Assembly (NCBI GenBank): GCA_026874595.1
Contig: CM049309.1
Span: 40,875,079-40,939,078, forward strand
DNA length: 64,000 bases
DNA from: Sipunculus nudus
Taxonomy: Eukaryota; Annelida; Sipuncula; Golfingiida; Sipunculidae
Direction: 5' to 3'
This document shows, piece by piece, positions 25,331 to 38,719 of the stretch. The notes under the pieces are model-generated. The model was not told where the DNA came from. It did not search any database and saw nothing but the letters and a program-made list of their open reading frames with translations. The position numbers and the translations under genes are program-made. Every line of letters starts with the position of its first letter. Positions within the stretch are counted from its first letter, which is position 1.

Positions 25331-27170
25331 CCTTTCATCAAATTATGCACGCTTGAGGCGAGGCATACAGGAATCCAGGCAGCTTATGGCCAGCCACAGT
25401 TGATCCAGGTGTCCAACCCAACTCATCTAGTAGTTTTAACCAACAACATAACAATAAACAATAAATTAATCAATTTTTATTGGTTTTTAATAACAAATTA
25501 AAGAAAAATAGAAAAGGAATTTGTTAGTTTATAATAACAGGAAATTAACTTGCAGTTACTGATGATATAAGAATCTTGTATCGATGGGTAGAATGTCACA
25601 TATTCCAAATAACACCATGCAGTCACCTATGGCATTTTTCAGTTCAATTTTTATGATAAAGAAGTAAATCATATTATTCATTACTAATCATTAGGGATCA
25701 TATGAAGGAAATTAATGATAGACAAAGATGCAGTTGATAATATTAATCTAAATTCTTACTGTGTCTAGTGTGTACATTGATGTGAAATTAGTCCAAAATG
25801 AATTTTTACAGTTATTTTTTAATATAAATAAAAGCCATAAAACCAGGTACTTATGATCATTATTTAAATGTGTGAATTTTGTATATTCTGGATTCTCAAC
25901 ATCATTGGTTGGTGAAACTGAATAAATACCAGACATGGTGCGAATACTTTGTAATTGTATTTAAATATGATTATGTACTCCATTATAAAATTTCTTGCAT
26001 AAAGAATAGGAATTCAGGTAAAAATGAAAGTATATGAATACTCGTGCAAATACTTTCAAAATGTATTCATGAATGCATTTATGAATATATTCTTTAATAT
26101 TATTTTAATATCATATCAGTTATATTTCATTTAAAAAAATCATATGATTCCCTTATTATTTTTTATAAAAATTATATTTGGGACAATATTTGTAATTTTT
26201 TTTAATAAATAGTTAAACTCTTATATTATATGTTCTGCTTATAAGTTATATGGCCAAGTCAAAATCTGTGTGACAATAGTACTCCATTTGTTAATAAAAT
26301 AAATGAAATCAATCCTCTTCCCTGTCTCCAAAGGTACTATCAAAATCATACATAAGCTAAACAACAACAACTCATAATACAGCTTATATTTATTACCACA
26401 CAAAACCAGCATGTGCCTCATTTCTAAATAATATTTTTTTATCGTATATAACAGCTGAGCGTCGTGACCCATAGGTCCCTTGTTTATGTTTAAGAGCTGA
26501 TCATAGAAAAACACTTAGAAGCTTATTTCTCAAGAACCATTGGGTAGATTTTCACAAAACTTACTATGATTATTGGGCCTAATGGTCTGTACCTGCTGCA
26601 CAAGTTTGGAAGCGCCACCTACAATTTCTGATTTTTAATGAATTTTTATCGGATTTTTCAACTTTGGCCTTGTGAGCAGATATCTCAAATGATTCACCTT
26701 ACAGATTTTATTTCTTAGGTGAAGATATATATTGACAATATCACGGTCAAGGGAAAAGATGGGTTGACCTTGACCTATTTATCTACGTTTTAGAGCTGAT
26801 TATAGAAAAACACTTAGAAGCTTAATTCTCAGGAGCAATTGGTTGGATTTTTACTATGATCTTTGTGACTGATGGTCTGTACCTTCTGCACAAGTTTGGG
26901 GGCATCACCTACGATTTCTGATTTTTTTATGATTTTTTATCGGATCTTTCAAATGTGGCCTTGTGAGCAGGATATCTTCTAAAAGCATTTGGTGGATTAT
27001 TATGAAACATGGTACATACCTCTCCAGTTTAAATTTATAACTGAGACATGAACAGATATACATCTATCAGAGAACAAATATTTTATACTTGTTACTGTTA
27101 CCACCTATAAACACTGTTCTTTTGGCTGAGGGCTTTTGTCAGCTTCTGCAAATATTCTAGTTAAATTTTG

Positions 27171-27203
27171 TTTGTGTGTGTGTGTGTATGTGTGTGTGTG
27201 AGA
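27171..27203. repeat. (GT)n microsatellite
   Basis: GT dinucleotide run with one A substitution, just outside the right end of the 23.4-27.1 kb composite. Confidence 0.9.
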
Positions 27204-29934
27204 GGGGTCCATTATGACACATAGTAAAGTCTAGGTTTGTGCCAATGTTAAATAGCTTGTTACCATTTAATATGAGTATGTGCTTGAAGGTATTAAATAC
27301 CTGTCTGAAGGCTGAACCTCAATTAAAAAATAATTGAATTACCTCAGCCACTGACTAAGGGAACATCTGCATTGTCCACTGGGCATGACCACTAATCAAA
27401 GAAGTTCAACTGGGAACCTCTTATAAATCACCAAACAGGGGTGGTAAACATAACCTCCCTGGTAGAGATAATTAGTATACAAATCAAGAAATTTATTGAT
27501 GGTCTATGCCCATGGGGATTAATCTCTCGATCATTGCTAGATGTAAAATGTAGTAATTTCAATCATCCATCATGAGGTAGTGGCTGAGGTGAGATGAGGT
27601 ATGACAGAGGGACAGCAGGCAAGTAGTGATGTATCTACAGAGATAGGGCACCTTTGCCACCTAGTAGACTTGGTACTTCCTCATGCATGCTGCTATCTGT
27701 ATTCAGTGGAGAAACTGTACACAGGCTGAACCAGCCATCCCCACAGAGACAAAGTAATCCATCAGCCTTCCCAGTCACAAGAAGCTGCAGGTCACAGCTC
27801 ATTAAGAGATGCAGCCTTCACTGGAGAAGCTGCCAGCTTGAATCACTATCTTCTTAAACAGACCTGCTAAATATATGCAAAACTAATTATCCTGAAGGTT
27901 TAGTATGTGTAATATATTGGGCCTTACCCAGGGAATTCTTAGAGCATTATAGCCCATAATGTGGACATTCATGTCTGTTTTACTTCTTTATATATATGGA
28001 TATAGTTGCTGCCAAGGCTGCAGAGGTTAATAAACTCACATTTTCTCATGTTTCATACACAAGATTTCTTTTTTCACAAAGAGCTGCTTTAATGTTCCTA
28101 AGAAGCACCTCAAAAGGAATTCTATATGTCTGAGCATAAGCTAGACATTAACCGGGAGTAAACTAAGGTGATTGATTCACAGGAGTTTACGTGTGGTCAT
28201 GTAAAAGAGTTGACATCTAACAAGGTTCTAATTAGTTTTGATGATGCGTCAGTGTCAGGCTTTTTAAATCTGCCTTCTTTTTCTGTGTTATAGATAGTCA
28301 CATTAACGCATTGCACATGATTGTGTCACTGCATGAGGGCTGTGCTCTCTGTGGTGGCAGTGCTAAAAAAGAATCAGTTCTCAACCGAAATTCAGCATTG
28401 CAAAGGATTTAATAAACATACCATTTTCATTTATAAAGAGTGAGCTCTTACTGCAAGAGAAGAACAAAAGAATAGTGTTTACTCTTCAGTGATTTATTCA
28501 TATTTGTAGTATACATTTTGGTCACATAACAGACTTAGCCATCAAAACATGACATATGTTATTCATACATTAAAACACTCAAGGCTGTAGAAGGAAGTCC
28601 ACAATAAAATTGGCAAATCAAACAATATAAGATCTAGAAATCTGCATTCTGAGGAATAAATGCCTTCAAATGTGTGGGCTACCATTTGTTGGATGCTCCT
28701 CAAACTGTGTTTGCATGCACTTATTTGGCCTATATTCCCAGGTTCATTTTTGCATCAGTGGCTATACATTTGTGAATATTCTTCAATGATGTTCCTGATT
28801 TGGGATCATGTGCCAGATCCACACCAAAATCTTATAGATTGCTTCTTCATTGGCCCATTCCTGAAATGCCCTGAATATTTCATGAGATTCTGTTCATGTT
28901 GTGAACAAACACACTCACAAACACACACAAACAGGGATGAAAGCACACCCTCCGGGCAGAGGCAAAAATTTATGATTGACAACAAATAAAGATCATAATA
29001 AAATCAGTATGGAAAGCAACCATTGTCAACTCCTGTGGGAACTTTGCACAACAAAAATAAGCATAGCCAATGCAGTAGTAAGCAGATGTGATATGCGAGG
29101 TTTGAAACTCAATGCTAATTCACAAAATCTAAAGAATACAAGAACTATTCTTGTTTTCCATAAATTAGATATGTATAGAATCGGTACAGTAAGCACAAAA
29201 TGATCTGTGGCACAGCTGGTACCTGTTGGATCCATAGGATATAGACAATGAGCTGATAGCCAACATAGACGTGGGCAGACACAATATATGATTAAAACAT
29301 ATAGGTGAGGGTGGCAGCTCATCCAGGGTATACAGTCGTTACAATTAACGAGTAAGGTTCAAGTAACAAGTTATGATTTCAGAACAAATAGTCCACATTT
29401 ATCCATGACATGTTGAGCACCTGTGGGCCACCTAGGACATTGTAAATGAGCTGACAAAGTCCCTGGTCGTGGGCAGACACTGACATTTCCTGTGATATTT
29501 AAGCTTGCAGTTGAGTATAATGCTGTTCTCATGCTGGTTGTGTAAAGGGAAAGGTTGTAATCTATGGAAGCAGTCTGTAATGAGTCATGGCAGGTTGTTG
29601 ATTGCCTGTAGCACCGGTATACCTGCAACATCAATACAACCTGTTTAGTGTGTTTGTAATGCTCCTGTCTAGGGGACAGACAAATCATAGGTTGCTACAG
29701 GTACAGGATCTTGAGATCTGTGTTTTCCTGTCCTGTACCATCACACGTGGTGCTGCATTATTGTGCCTGTAATAAGCGGAGTGTTGTCCTGCTACTATCA
29801 ATGATGTCATCAATAATCTGTAATATTATTGTTTTTAACATGGTGAACTGTTGTGGTACAGTTTCGGACAGGGACATCTAGACATACAACTTATAACTAT
29901 ATTCCTGTCCACTTTAAGCCCGGTACCACTAAAT
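27204..29934. other. No gene recognised
   Basis: Short frames only. Two weakly similar segments with ATGAGCTGA and CGTGGGCAGACAC words (29240-29285 and 29440-29480) suggest another degenerate repeat. Confidence 0.4.
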
Positions 29935-31385
29935 CTTATTCACACCCAGGACACTCACCTAACAAAATTCTGAACTCTTGTTCTCTCTTGGGACCTATAA
30001 CTTTTAAGTGCATCAGAACTTTGAACTCGTAATGTTAAACCCAGAACTGTCAATATCTCCTTTACATCCAGGGCCTTAACTCATAAGACTGTTAACTCAG
30101 ATTTACAGGTAGGACTTTTCAATCCTCTCACCCAGGACCATCAACACTCATTTACACCCAGGACATGCTGAACTTACTCCCAAAAACCTTCAACACTTAT
30201 TACCCTGCAGATGCAGGGGACATTGATTTGGGTTTGTCTGTCTGTCCCTCTGTCTGTCTGTCTGTCCTTCCATCAGGTTCGTTTCTGTGCGTTAACTTAT
30301 CCAATTTCTTTCAAATTTGGGTCAGTGATGGCTCTCATGTATACCTTGGCTGGGATTAGTTTTGGAGTGTCTATCTAAAAAATTATTCGCTCCAGCTCAA
30401 AAACAAAAATATCAAAGTTTTGGTCGGATTTCTCAAGGTGATTTGGGTTTTATGTTCGCCTGCAGATGTCTCCACATGTCATAGTGGAAAAGTTAATCTC
30501 CACATACCATAATTTTGATTGCTTATCAAGCATGAAAGACAATAAGAGCCCAAAGTGGGGGACACTGATTCGACGAATTTGCTTGTTTTCACTTGGTCCT
30601 TCAAAACTTTTCCTCAGGTCCTTCAACACTTATTTTTACTAGGCCCTTCAACACTTTTCCTCAGGAACTTCAACATTAATAATTACTAGGCCCTTCAACA
30701 CTTTTCCTCAGGACCTTCTTTAATTACTACTACTCCCTTCAACACTTTTCCTGAGGTCCTTCAACATTTATTTTTACTAGGCCCTACAACACTTTTCCTC
30801 AGGTCCTTCAACATTTATTTTTACTAGGCCCTTCAACACTTTTCCTCAGGTCCTTCAACATTAATTACTACTAGGCCCTTCAACACTTTTCCTCAGGTCC
30901 TTCAACATTAATTTTACTAGGCCCTTCAACACTTTTCCTCAGGACCTTCAACATTAATTACTACTAGGCCCTTCAACACTTTTCCTCAGGTCCTTCAACA
31001 TTAATTACTACTAGGCCCTTCAACACTTTTCCTCAGGTCCTTCAACATTAATTTTACTAGGCCCTTCAACACTTTTCCTCAGGACCTTCAACATTAATTA
31101 CTACTAGGCCCTTCAACACTTTTCCTCAGGTCCTTTAACATTAATTACTACTAGGCCCTTCAACACTTTTCCTCAGGTCCTTCAACATTAATTACTACTA
31201 GGCCCTTCAACACTTTTCCTCAGGACCTTTCTTCACTTGGTCCTTCAACATTTGTGTCCAGGGCCTCCAAGTATTACATGCAGAACATCAACACTCATTT
31301 AACCCCAGGACTTTTCACAGTCTATTTATACCCTCACCCATCAGTACATGCAGCAAGTGTTGAAACCAAGGACTTTTCAACTCCA
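29935..31385. repeat. Degenerate minisatellite with a homogenised 46-47-bp core
   Basis: The outer parts (29935-30190 and 31240-31385) are loose repeats of CCAGGACNTTCAACACTCATTTACAC-like text of 25-30 bp. The centre (30595-31235) is a tight array of about 14 units of 46-47 bp. Each central unit is a dimer of two related halves, GGCCCTTCAACACTTTTCCT and GGTCCTTCAACATTAATTAC, plus a short linker. An unrelated element sits at 30193-30585. Confidence 0.85.
30193..30585. mobile_element. Dispersed element inserted in a minisatellite
   Basis: Unlike the flanking repeats. It begins near GGGGACATTGATT, has a (TGTC)n-like tract at about 30237-30270, and ends near GGGGGACACTGATT, so its ends are similar in direct orientation. 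No coding frame and no clear target-site duplication. Confidence 0.55.
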
Positions 31386-31879
31386 GCCTGAAATATAGTT
31401 AAGTTGACCAGGATTGTTCCCATGGTATGGCAACTGGAAGAAAAATGCTGCAGCAAAATTGTGCAAATATGAAAAAAAATATGTTACCATATTGTACGTG
31501 CAGTGCCTGTCCTGGTAGATATATTTGGAGCTCCATCTTTGCTTGTTACTGCTTTAGGTAACAGACCAGCCCTGACCCTGGCCTGCATGTCAGGAATAGA
31601 ACTGTGGCTCTCTCACTGATCCTTGTGAAAATTTGTTTTGAATGCCACTGTTAACTGCTGATAGACTAAGTGCTGTGATATAACGGTAGAACAGTATTGC
31701 ACACAAAATCTGGTGTACGCTGCCTGTGGCGGGCTCCATTGATCTTGGTCTGTGACGTCCTTCCTCCTGAGACAGTGTGGCGTTGTTGTCAGGCTTTTTG
31801 TTTAGACGCAATACTCCAGGGTTATAGTCAATAAAGCAGAGGCATTTTATACAAGATACTTTAATAAACGTGAACATGT

Positions 31880-32510
31880 CCTTCTCATGCAAAATACTTC
31901 CATACTGCTTAAATGTGAACAATATGGCCTTCACATGCAGTATTCTTCCATAATGCTAAAATGTGAACAACATGTCCTTCACATGCAAAATACTTCCGTA
32001 CTGCTTAAATGTGAACAACATGCCATTCACATGCAAAATACTTCCATACTGCTTAAATGTGAACAACATGTCCTTTACATGCAAAATACTTCCATACTGC
32101 TTAAATGTGAACAACATGCCATTCACATGCAAAATACTTCCATACTGCTTAAATGTGAACAACATGCCATTCACATGCAGTATACTTCCATACTGCTTAA
32201 ATGTGAACAACATGCCATTCACATGCAAAATACTTCCATACTGCTTTAATATGAAAAATATGCAATTCACATGCAATATACTGCCAAAATGTGAACAACA
32301 TGCCATTCACATGCAAAATACTTCCATACTGCTTAAATGTGAACAACATGCCATTCACAAGCAATATACTTACAGACTGCTCAAATGTGAACAACATGCA
32401 ATTCACATGCAATATACTTACAGACTGCTAAATGTGAACAATATGGCCTTCACATGCAATATTCTTCCATAATGCTAAAATATGAGCAGTATGCCATAGA
32501 TGTGTAATAT
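31880..32510. repeat. 48-bp minisatellite
   Basis: About 13 units of 48 bp, with AACAACATGCCATTCAC and ACTTCCATACTGC words. Because 48 is a multiple of three, several frames on both strands stay open for 110-170 codons (for example 31963-32472 on plus, encoding a 16-residue repeat like MPFTCKILPYCLNVNN). Open frames on both strands over the same DNA argue that this is a repeat artefact. A shortened unit near 32281 shifts the register. Confidence 0.92.
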
Positions 32511-35500
32511 ACTTCCAACTGCACAGAAATATTATAAAGTGATATGCTTGGCCATCCAGTGTGATAGACATGCAATAATATATTGCAATTAAAATGAGTA
32601 AATTTGGTTTTTCTATACCTGAGGGTTTTTTCTTGTATGTATGACAGGGGTAGGATGCAACCTGTAATGTTATGATAAAGGTGTCAAACTGGTTCAAACC
32701 CCTTCAATTCTTCCAACTCAGAATTATTTATGTCATTGGAACCTCATAGATTTGCTTTATTGTCTTAACCATAGTTTGCCTTCTGGGTTATTTATGGAAG
32801 CTTATTAGGGCTCACACGGCTCCGATGCATGCGAGACTGCTGCTAAGAACGGCCTTCGAAAGTTGCAATATTATCGCCCACTCGCCGGCCCAAAAACGAT
32901 GACTGTCAGGAAGATATTCAGGAAACCCTTCTAGTATAAACCGCACAGTGCTTTCAGGAAATCAACTTGATTTCAAGATTTTGAATTTCTTGATTAAACC
33001 GTGGTTTTAAGTGGAGATTTTACGGTACTTCAATTTATAATGACTGCATCTTTTGCAGGGCTCTTCCTGACCTGTCAGTTTTCTAGTTAATACAGTATTC
33101 ATATTTGCTGTGATTTCTTATCCAATTTACATTTAAGACTGAGAGATTAACTCCAGAAGGCTTAGTAATATAACTCAGATTTACTCTATTTTCTTAGGTA
33201 TATATATTACTTATGTCTTCTAGTAGTTCTACTTTATTCATGAAAAAAATATTATGAAATATAATTAGAGTTTTGTTGTTATGTTATGACTTAGGAAGGC
33301 TTGGTAATATAATATTCAAATTTTACCTTAATTATTCCTTGATTGCTTCATTATATAATATTTAGCTTTCTCTTAATGCCTAAGTCCTTAACCAGAGGTT
33401 ATGAATAAAAGGTGAAAATGTATAATAATGTAATATTCTTATCATAAGACATAATCATAAATTTTCATTATACTGTGCCACCTTCAGATCATGGTTGTAC
33501 CCTTATGAAAATTTTAACGTAAACCATTCCATGAAACGATGGCAGGATGTCAGGTGGTCCTGAGTCCTGACATTTCCATTCTTGACCTCATGTAATTGGC
33601 TTTGGTCCTTTGGGGATCTCCTGTTAAGAGACATGCCAGTTTGCCTGCTGTTGTGTTGTCCTGAATTTAGTGAAGAAGGCCTGTTATTGATTACAAGAAC
33701 CATCTAATCATGGTATTATGTCAAAGCAAAAGGTAGGATATATGGACCTTGATAATGTAATGACAAGAAAAAAAAAAAACACAGAATGCCATTAGGGATT
33801 TAATGGAGGCTAAGTTTTTGCTAGTGTTGGTTTGTTTGTGTGTTTGTTTGATATTTTCAGGATGGCTTGGCTATTTGATACAAGAAACAATTGATTTAAT
33901 TGTGGGGGTGATCTGGATCACCATCTGGAAGCACGAATATTTTTAAGGAATAATGCTGCAATTCCGACAATGCCTTGGTGGAGGTCTGCACTCTCTGAGT
34001 GCTTTTCTAGTTTTCTTTTGAATCTTTTATGGTTGTTGCAGCACCTTTCACATCCTTAATTTAAGCACTGTCTAAACTGTGCTGATATCTGGAAATTAAG
34101 TCACTGTGTACTAAATGTGGATACTTAGCCTAAAATGAAACAGGACAATATCACAGTATATGATGCCGATGGGACAAAGTATTGGGAAACCATGCGTTAA
34201 AGTAAAATAGTGCACATTATATGATAAAACTCAATGCTAAAGGGTCAGAAAGTCATGTGACAATTTCCTGGGTTTAATAATACATTTTACATGTGCTTAG
34301 GGGAAATGTTGCAATTTATGATAAGTCATGCAGTGACTTCAGTGTCATAGTTTTGTAATATTATGTGACTTTTTATCCTGAAACATCACAGTATTTTTCA
34401 AAGATACATGTACAGACCTTCTATTGAAATAATAATAGCAATCCACAAAAATCACATTCGTTTAGCATCATATGTTAGTAAATATAAGCTCAATTCTGCT
34501 TACTAGCCACATTCTAAATTGTTGCTGTAAATATCTTCCCCTGTAACACGTAATTGCCCAGATAGTTGAAATGATGCATCAAAATTAGAAACAAACAGCT
34601 TCAGTGGAGAAGGGGTCCAGAGATGCCCTTGCATGCCTGGGGGTCTATTCAGATCTATCTATATTTGGTACAGATCTATATTTGGAACAGCTTTAAGGTT
34701 AAAACGACTCCCAAGATCTGGGAGAAAGTTTCTTGCCGTTATATTTGTTAAGGGAACCAGTGGAAACCAGCTGCGGTTCATGCCCTGATCATCTTAGCGG
34801 TAAGTGAGCCCTGCATGTTCTGTGGGATGCAATGGAATTCTGCTGTTTTGTATACCTGTGAAGCTCTGCCCCTGTATATTTTCTGGGGTAAGCTTGCTTA
34901 TTGCCTTTATGTCCATCTATTTCACCATTTATTTGTCATATTTGCTTGGAAAAGAAAATACACTTTTATTATCACCCAGCAAACTTAAATGGAAGATGCT
35001 TAGAAACATCAAAGCACCGAAATATTATAACACTGGTACAAGGACACCTCAGATAACTCATGCTCAACTCAGCATTAGATGCAATAACCTTAATTGATTA
35101 ATTATCTATCAGAAACCAAGTCTTATCAGTGTGGAGATTCAAATAACGACAAAAACATTTTCCTACAGCTCTGTCCATAGGGATAATTACTTACCACCAA
35201 ACCTACTTGTACAAGCTTTGCTGTTTAGTGATGCTGAAAAGAATCTAATATACAATACCTTAAATAATAGTCTTATTATTTTTTGCTAAGACAAATCTTT
35301 TCAAAATATCATAATACAGTATATTCACAAACAAACAGGATTTAAAATCAGCTAAACCCACAACAGACCTCTGGACAGTAGGGGTCAGATGCTCAGCACT
35401 CTCCGCTGGTGACCTGGTCACCAGTGTGCCTATGAGAGTTGGTTGTAGTTGCCCGTCCAAGGCCGTTGGTTTTCTCTTGGTTCTCTGGTTTCCTGCACCC

Positions 35501-36737
35501 CTACTGACCACTGAACGTCATCATCTGCGCCATGGAAGGCTCCTTGATTAGTTATAATAACTATTTCTACAATCCATGTAAAATAAATAAGTTTATAAAA
35601 CATGACTTCACAAATGAACAGCTTCCTCTGATCTAATAAACGTATTTAGATATATGATCTAATCACACTCTATCAACCCCACGTCACTGCCACCATATAT
35701 ATTACTAATCTAATCAATACTTCAACCATTACCATCTGTAACTTACTGTCATTTTATACTATATCAACCTTGTCACCTTTTGTAAATTATTATATGTCTG
35801 TATTGCATGGGTACGGAAAAACAGGGGCCATCAGGCTTGCCCAAATCCTGTTGATACACTGCTTGTATATTTGTATTTTGATCACTGTATGCTTATGGCA
35901 TTCTACTGTATCAACAGAATCTTTCAAACAAAGGTAAAATTAATGTTATTTCAATATATCAAGGAAAAGTAGATGCTTCAGTTGCAACAGTTGAGGTAGC
36001 CATCAAGAGTTGATTTAGCATTAATGACTGTTCGGTTAAACTTGGGGAAAGTTTCTCTGTGGGAATACAATGATCACAGTAGGTAATAAAGGGGTCTTGT
36101 TCACTGGGTCAGGATGATCGGAAAGCTGTCACGGATGTCTGCCCATTGAAAGGGTTGATGTAATTGTCAGGGGGCTCCATTTGTCCGATAGTGACAGCAG
36201 GGAGGTTTGTCTGCTTTATCGGGGCCGTCCAGGACCCCGAGGGACCCATGGACAGCTTTACAGGCAAAAAACTCGGCTGGGTTAGGTGTTGGCATATAGC
36301 ATCAGATGTTTGTTGTATGTCCTGAATCAAAGCGACCCCCCTTCAGGGGATCTGCGAAAATCTCTAAATCAGCCTCCACTTTCCTCCTGGTTGGATCGCC
36401 GTGACAACTAAAATACAGATAAAGAACGAAAGGTCCTGTGGACTCATATTTTGTGCTTGAATATAGCTATCTGATATGAAATAACCTTTTTTAAACAGCA
36501 GAGTAAGGATATGTATGAACAGATTATGGCTTTGAATATTCCAGGGTTTGATTTACTGTGAAGACCCAGATTTATTTTTAACCCGGAGATATGGGTGGGT
36601 CACCTAGATCACATGAGTCAACTATACTTGAAAAACTTATCATAAAAGCTGAAAGCCTATATTTACTTTGCCATTTACTGATCATTCTAAACCTATAAAT
36701 ATTTCATAATTCTTCCCAGCATTTTTCTGAAGCTTTG
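32511..36737. other. No gene recognised
   Basis: Mostly AT-rich. Two GC-rich patches stand out: 32805-32900, dense in CG dinucleotides (GGCTCCGATGCATGCGAG), and 36090-36400, where a 73-codon minus frame (36109-36330) is open but resembles nothing I know. Confidence 0.4.
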
Positions 36738-36849
36738 CTTTTGTTTTTCTTTCTTTTCTTTTCTTTTTTTTGAAAGTCTACTTTTTTGCACTGCTTTTGT
36801 TTTTCTTTCTTTTCTTTTCTTTTTTTTGAAAGTCTACTTTTTTGCACTG
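36738..36849. repeat. Perfect 56-bp tandem duplication, pyrimidine-rich
   Basis: The block starting CTTTTGTTTTTCTTTC at 36738 is repeated at 36794 without visible change. The unit ends with AAAGTCTACTTTTTTGCA. Perfect identity suggests a recent event. Confidence 0.92.
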
Positions 36850-37149
36850 CAAATGGGTATTTTAAGTTATTTTCAGTGGAAAGTGTTTCAACATAGATTA
36901 CATGTTGCACATTATTGTCAGATGACATATTTTTTATGATCCATATGTACTGATTGGTTTTGTACAAAAATATGATGTGGTCATTGGAAGGTACCTTTGT
37001 GAAACTACTGTATACATACAACAAATATGAAGGGTTGAAGTGGACAAAAGATTGATATTAATCAGATATAACTAGTCATTTCCAACAGTCGGTGCTGATT
37101 GAAATTAGCCGATTATTCTTTAAAAATTGAAATATTGATCATTATAGAA

Positions 37150-37255
37150 TTTAACACTAACGCTGATGAGGGAGCAAAGGCCTTATATGAGATGTAAAAA
37201 CTGTATAGTAAAAGCTGATATTTCTATTTTGCAACCTTCTGTTTCTTTTGAACCT
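37150..37255 (-). repeat. Copy of a dispersed repeat also present at 62140
   Basis: Read on the minus strand this segment carries GAAACAGAAGGTTGCAAAAT and GGCCTTTGCTCCCTCAT in the same order and spacing as 62152-62235 on the plus strand. Short frames with RNRRLQN appear in both, but in different phases, so they are not credible coding regions. Confidence 0.65.
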
Positions 37256-38679
37256 GTTGGCCACACAGCTTCTGTCATAGGTTAGCAGCCTCACTTTGAC
37301 ATTCACATTTTTATAATATTTATGACACTCAACAACCAATCAGCAGCATTTAAATGTAGTTGCTAGAGCATGTGACCTGTAACCTTGGCCTTCATCAGTT
37401 TAGTTGAGATTTGTAAAAAAAAAATAGACTGTTTTCTCAGATACTGATTTTAATTAATTACTAGAATAGTTTACAAGATATGGTTTTTGTTTCATTCTAG
37501 TTAGTTAGGCCTATATGCTTCATTCCTCCTTTAGAGCTAGCTTACTTCCTAGATGTGATCTGCAAGCTTATAAGAAGAGGTTAACATATATCAGTTGTTT
37601 CCCTACTGTGGAACAGACTATTTAGCTAGCATACACTTACAGCAACTTTTAAAAACTTGAGATTATTATGAGAATTTGTTAAACTATAATTATGTCAAAC
37701 CCATAAATCCATTAATTCAACAAAAACTTATATTTTTACTTTTTTTTTAATAAAAACAAAACATATTATTTTGAATATAATTATATCCAGACACACTCTC
37801 TGATTTTAAGACAGTTGAGTATATTTGAGATGTATATGATTTATTAAATCAAAGGCTTTCTGAGTTCTGTGATCTTCCTAAGGTAATTACTGGACATACT
37901 GGTGTTGATACAAGGCACCATGAGGTCTGTAGTTACAAGAGCTCTTATTCTAGATATAATTAGAGTTTGGTAATGATTTCTGTCTCTAGACAGTGAAGAT
38001 AAAAGAGAATATTTCCAAAGGATCATCAGACACAAGGTTGGTCAAAGGGGAACATCTGACGGAGAGTGGGACATCTGGTTTTGTGAAATACCTGAAGGAG
38101 AGTGGAATTTCTAATGGCCTTCTGATTGAGTTTTGTGTCAGGTGGAGTTATGAGTTTCTTCTGCCTTTAGCACTACCATATCTGACCTTGGTGTCAGATC
38201 AAGATGCACTAGATCTAAACACTATATTATCAAATACTTCTGACTTTCTTTCATGACTGATTAATTTTACCTCTAATGTTATCCCTCCAAACCTTATTTT
38301 TCATATACCTTACTTTATTCCCATTATTACTGATGGAATTATGAAGTGAAGTAAAAGAATTATGAAAGAGTGCAGTATCAAATTAGAATATTTTAAAATT
38401 TAGGAAATTTTAGGGGGGAGTAGATTTGGATTGTCTCCTTTAAAGTTTAAATTTTTACAGAGGGTGCCCTGCAACCATTTATTTGATTAGATTTCATCAA
38501 TCTTTCAAAGCAAAAACATGATATGTATTAATTCAATTATTTTGTATATATTGTGGGGAAGGTTTTTAACTTAAGCCAATAAAAAAAAGATATCTCCCAT
38601 TTGATGTCATTGATTTAATTCTTATAATTATCATGAAGTTAATAGCAATAAAAATTTTAGATCTAAATTTAACGAAAAA

Positions 38680-38690
<11 letters not shown>

Positions 38691-38713
<23 letters not shown>

Positions 38714-38719
38714 GGGGGG
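38691..38719. repeat. (GT)n microsatellite followed by a G run
   Basis: About 14 GT units, followed by nine consecutive G residues. Potentially Z-DNA or slippage prone. Confidence 0.93.

Larger units (their letters stand above)
23422..27134. mobile_element. Composite of nested dispersed repeats, possibly one interrupted element
   Basis: The left end AGCCCTCAGC at 23422 is matched by its reverse complement GCTGAGGGCT ending at 27134. Both flanks hold the same repeat unit of about 301 bp: TAGAAAAACACTTAGAAGC lies at about 23642, 26502 and 26803, with a GGNNGNGCCANCTAC word downstream in each. The left part breaks off near 23865, where a different CGTCCGTCC-type element begins. The simplest reading is one element split by insertions. 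The sequence at 25330-26480 is unassigned, so this remains tentative. Confidence 0.45.

Noticed and set aside
31963-32472. 169-codon plus-strand frame
   Set aside because: It lies wholly in the 48-bp minisatellite, and the opposite strand is open over the same bases. No start context, splice site or non-repeat part.
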